A DNA stretch of 64,000 nt from Certhia americana (taxonomy: Eukaryota; Chordata; Aves; Passeriformes; Certhiidae), in the NCBI GenBank assembly GCA_018697195.1, contig JAGMWU010000124.1:1-64000 (forward strand), given 5' to 3'. A program made the translations under genes and the position numbers. This document shows, in pieces, positions 61,001 to 64,000 of the stretch. The notes beneath the pieces are model-generated. The model was given only the letters and a program-made list of their open reading frames with translations, searched no databases and was not told where the DNA came from. Every line of letters begins with the position of its first letter. Position 1 is the first letter of the stretch.

Positions 61001-64000
61001 TCAACGAAAGTCAAAACAGCAGAAAGCACCATCACACAGAAACAGCTGTGGATTTTGTGTCAGGAGGAACAATATTAATTACAGCAGCTTTAAGACTCCC
61101 TCTTTATTTTGAACATCATTAAACCTAATATGCCCAGAACTGAACTCTGTTTTGACCGCTTCCTTACCACCAACACTGGTGCTTTCACACCAGGAGCACT
61201 GCCACCCTAGGAACACATCCACCCCACTACAGACAACCTTTCCTTCCCTTCTGCTGCCCTCAGTAAAGGCTGGAGGACAGCAGAAAAGCTAATATTTGCA
61301 AGAGGTTGAATGACCCTATTGAGTGATTTCCCCAGTGAAAAGGTTGCCAGCAATCAAAACATAACTGAATTGTTAAGAGCGAATATTTTGCATTCCTATA
61401 TATCATTGAGGGAATGCCATTTGGAGTTACAAGTAGTTCATCAATCAAGAGAGCAAAACATTATTGCTAATGTGAGATGTAGAGGGGAGAAACAAGCATC
61501 TGCAAAGGCAGCCCAGACAGTCATACAAGGGATCAAGCAAAGTCAAGAGCCAGAGCAAAAGACAACACTTGCAAAACAAAGTTCGCATTGCAGATGAGAA
61601 AGTAAAAGAAGAGTATTTTGAATTCTCCCAATGCATTTAAAATAAATCTGCAAGAAGTGAATAGAAACAATTGTTCCTTGTCACTGATGAAATGCCATGC
61701 ATGAATTTATGAATAATATTAAGAAGAAAAGATCTGGTTTAGAACATAAAACACAGTCTTCACCATCAGTGATACATAAAAAAAATTCTCTCCTTGAGAA
61801 GATTATTCCACAAAACAAGCATTGTTTAAATGTGATCATATCTTCTGTAGCTAATAATTCACTTTCAGTGTACCATCCCCAAAACTCACCTTCCAGACAT
61901 GAGCATGCAGCCAAATCAACAGAATATTTAAACTGTTCCTATTTTTGTCCATATATGAAATACATGATCTATGTATTAAATACAAAGTTTCATATTTTTG
62001 CTGCTTTTCCTACAACTTTCTTTCTATTAAAAAAATTCTTATTTTAAATTATTACATTTATGAGGGGTTTACATTAGCGCATTATTACAGCCACACATTT
62101 TGATTATGAAATCCTCTTAATACATGGGATTCCTAAAATGCCAATATGAGGTTTGCAAATTTGAAATGCTGTCCTCAGTGCATCATGTATCTGATATTTC
62201 CTGATCAATGTAGTGCCATCAGTGTCAGACAGGTAGGTGTCTGTGGCATTTTGTATGCTTTAAAAATGTAAGTTTAACACACCCCCTATAAGCAGCGCAG
62301 AGACTGAAAAAATGCAAAAATTACATCAGAGATGTGTCATGACCTCAAAGAGAAACTACAGTTTCAATAATTACAATATTTTAATCTTCTCTTTCCTTCT
62401 TAAAATTCAAAAATAATTTATGTATGTTATGTGAACAAAAGAAAGCCTTACACGCATCTGAAGAGGTCAACACACTTCTTTTCTGAACTATTAAACATAT
62501 CTGTCAAATAAGCACTGCCTGATTCTTTTCTTCAGAAGATAATTTCACTATAGTGAATTATCAGAAAGGAGGCTGCAGAAATTTCAGGATAGCTTATATA
62601 TTTGCTCTCATTTTTGTTCAAGCTTTCTCTGTGAGCATTCAATATCTTCTAATAGTTGGTTGTCATCTAAGGAAAAGGTTCTCACCCATGGGATGGTCTT
62701 GAATCTGATTCCATTATTACAGAGACTTATTCCACTCTTCAGAAGTGAGATTTGCTTCTCTATTATATATTAGACAGAACAACAAAAAAAACCTACAGAT
62801 CATACATTTTTTAATGTGTGATGGTTATTGGTTCACCCACAAGCAGCAGTCTTAGAGAGGAATAAATTAGTATTTTGGCCGCATATCTTTTGTCTCCTTC
62901 AGAAGCACCAAAAACTCACAGCGACTGCTGCACCTTGTGTGACTATATTGATTGTCCCACTAGAAAACTGCTGCTTGGCTGGACAGACAAATTCTACACT
63001 GGAGACTGGATTTAAAAATAACTTTCATTAACAGATCCAACCCTTCACTGCTCTTAGCATCTATCTACAAACATCTTTTCAACCAGTACTTCAGTAAACC
63101 ATAGTTTAAAGGAGAGAGGAGACGGCAGATTTCTAAAGCAATCTGTTCTACAGAGATAAGTAAAAATAGCATAAGCTTGGGCTTTCATTCTTCATTGTCT
63201 TTCTGAACTAGCATCTAACAATGTTTCTGAAATGTCAGACACCCCCATGCAACAAGTATCCAAAGACGAGGTAATGAGGCATGGTGGGTGGAACTGCAGA
63301 AGCTCAAAAGCTGACCATTCCAATTGGAATAAACACAATCTGTCCTTCACTGTGGGCTGGAGACAACCCCAAGTCTCAATGGTCCATGGGTGCATCAAGC
63401 AAGCCAGCCAGCTTTGCACTCTAGCAGAGCGTTTGCTAATGACTGCACTCCCCAGGGAGCAGGGCAAACTACAGCCTTCAGAGCACTTCCTAGGCTCAGC
63501 TTTCTCCTGCTACAAGGGACCTCAGCACTGTGACAGGAGGGGGATTGGGCCCAGTACACCAGCCTGGCCCTTTGAGAGAGAAGATACTCTCCTGTTGTAA
63601 AAACAAATTCAGACCCTTAAAAGAAATGAAACACACATCTGCAGCTAGTATACCTCACCATTTCTGTGGCAATTTAAATGAGGAGGCTCTTTTAAGTAGA
63701 ACAGCCAACTCCATTTTCTTCCTAAATTTCATTTCAATCACAAAACACAAAATTTAATTCCCTGAGACATCATGGAATGGATTTGATATCAAAGAATCAA
63801 AATACAACCATAAGAAGTCTTCCAGTCAGGCTCAGGTATGAAAGTATAGACACAATATATTTCATGGAAGTCATCTTCATAAAAGTTAACATTGTTCAAT
63901 GTTCTTATGTTATTTTGCATATGCAGTTGATTGCTCCTAGCCAAGATCCACAACTATCTCTGCATATCCTTCATTAGTTCTGGCTTTGAAGTACCATAAA
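55001..64000. other. Unique AT-rich noncoding DNA, no repeats recognised
   Basis: CpG falls back to a few per kb. No CR1, LTR, RNA gene or protein-coding exon is recognised. Open frames of up to 130 codons (58042-58434 plus strand) and 116-122 codons (61697-62047, 63232-63600 plus strand) lack known motifs and convincing start or splice contexts. The 63230-63560 stretch is richer in G and C than the rest but matches nothing I know. Confidence 0.5.
57887..57908. repeat. Poly(T) run, T22
   Basis: Twenty-two T residues. On the minus strand an AATAAA (57911-57916) ends only two bases before the A run, too close for a normal cleavage site, so I treat this as a simple homopolymer. Confidence 0.85.

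Noticed and set aside
63232..63600. 122-codon open frame in a GC-richer stretch, with a 91-codon frame opposite
   Set aside because: No domain or splice context is recognisable; the GC-richer composition lowers stop frequency and explains the length.
1..64000. tRNA, rRNA, snRNA or known miRNA genes
   Set aside because: I looked for tRNA box motifs, U6-like starts and common miRNA seeds by eye and saw none; a covariance-model scan would be needed to exclude them.

Overview
The window looks like nuclear DNA of a bird, most likely a songbird. It is AT-rich and CpG-poor, carries no dense coding, and holds several decayed CR1 LINE fragments with the typical CR1 3' end (a 'ggaagggacctttaaa...tctatg'-like tail). 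It also holds retroviral LTRs whose sequences I associate with passerine genomes. The bird call is firm because of CR1. The passerine call rests on memory of LTR families and is moderate. There is no bacterial, plasmid or phage character, no operon, no CRISPR array and no recognisable tRNA or rRNA.

I find no intact protein-coding gene. The longest open frame, 136 codons at 30477-30887, is a dead piece of a CR1 reverse transcriptase. The other open frames are what chance gives in AT-rich DNA. The window is best read as intergenic or deep-intron sequence.

Layout: 1-11.9 kb is unique AT-rich DNA with a poly(A) run, small tandem duplications and a short palindrome. 11.9-15.7 kb holds three CR1 tails and two A/C-rich low-complexity tracts. 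15.7-21.6 kb is unique apart from a long T-rich tract and an A27 run. 21.6-23.3 kb is probably a decayed LTR-type repeat. 26.5-27.0 kb is an antisense CR1 piece with a recognisable reverse-transcriptase motif, and 29.6-31.1 kb is the longest CR1 copy, internally deleted. 31.9-32.7 kb and 35.0-35.6 kb are two solo LTRs. Each has TG...CA ends and a perfect 5-bp target-site duplication (ccaaa and aagag), which fixes their borders to the base. 41.6 and 44.7 kb hold short CR1 tails, the second next to a truncated LTR of a third family (44.8-45.4 kb).

From 45.4 kb to the end I recognise no interspersed repeats. Inside that stretch, about 46-55 kb keeps clearly more CpG than the rest of the window. 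It contains a minus-strand AATAAA followed 15 bases later by a 42-bp A-rich tract, and a small GC-rich patch with a splice-donor-like site. This block is the best candidate for unrecognised function (long UTR, lncRNA, conserved element or retroposed 3' UTR), but I cannot identify a gene. I did not find evidence of a novel biological system.
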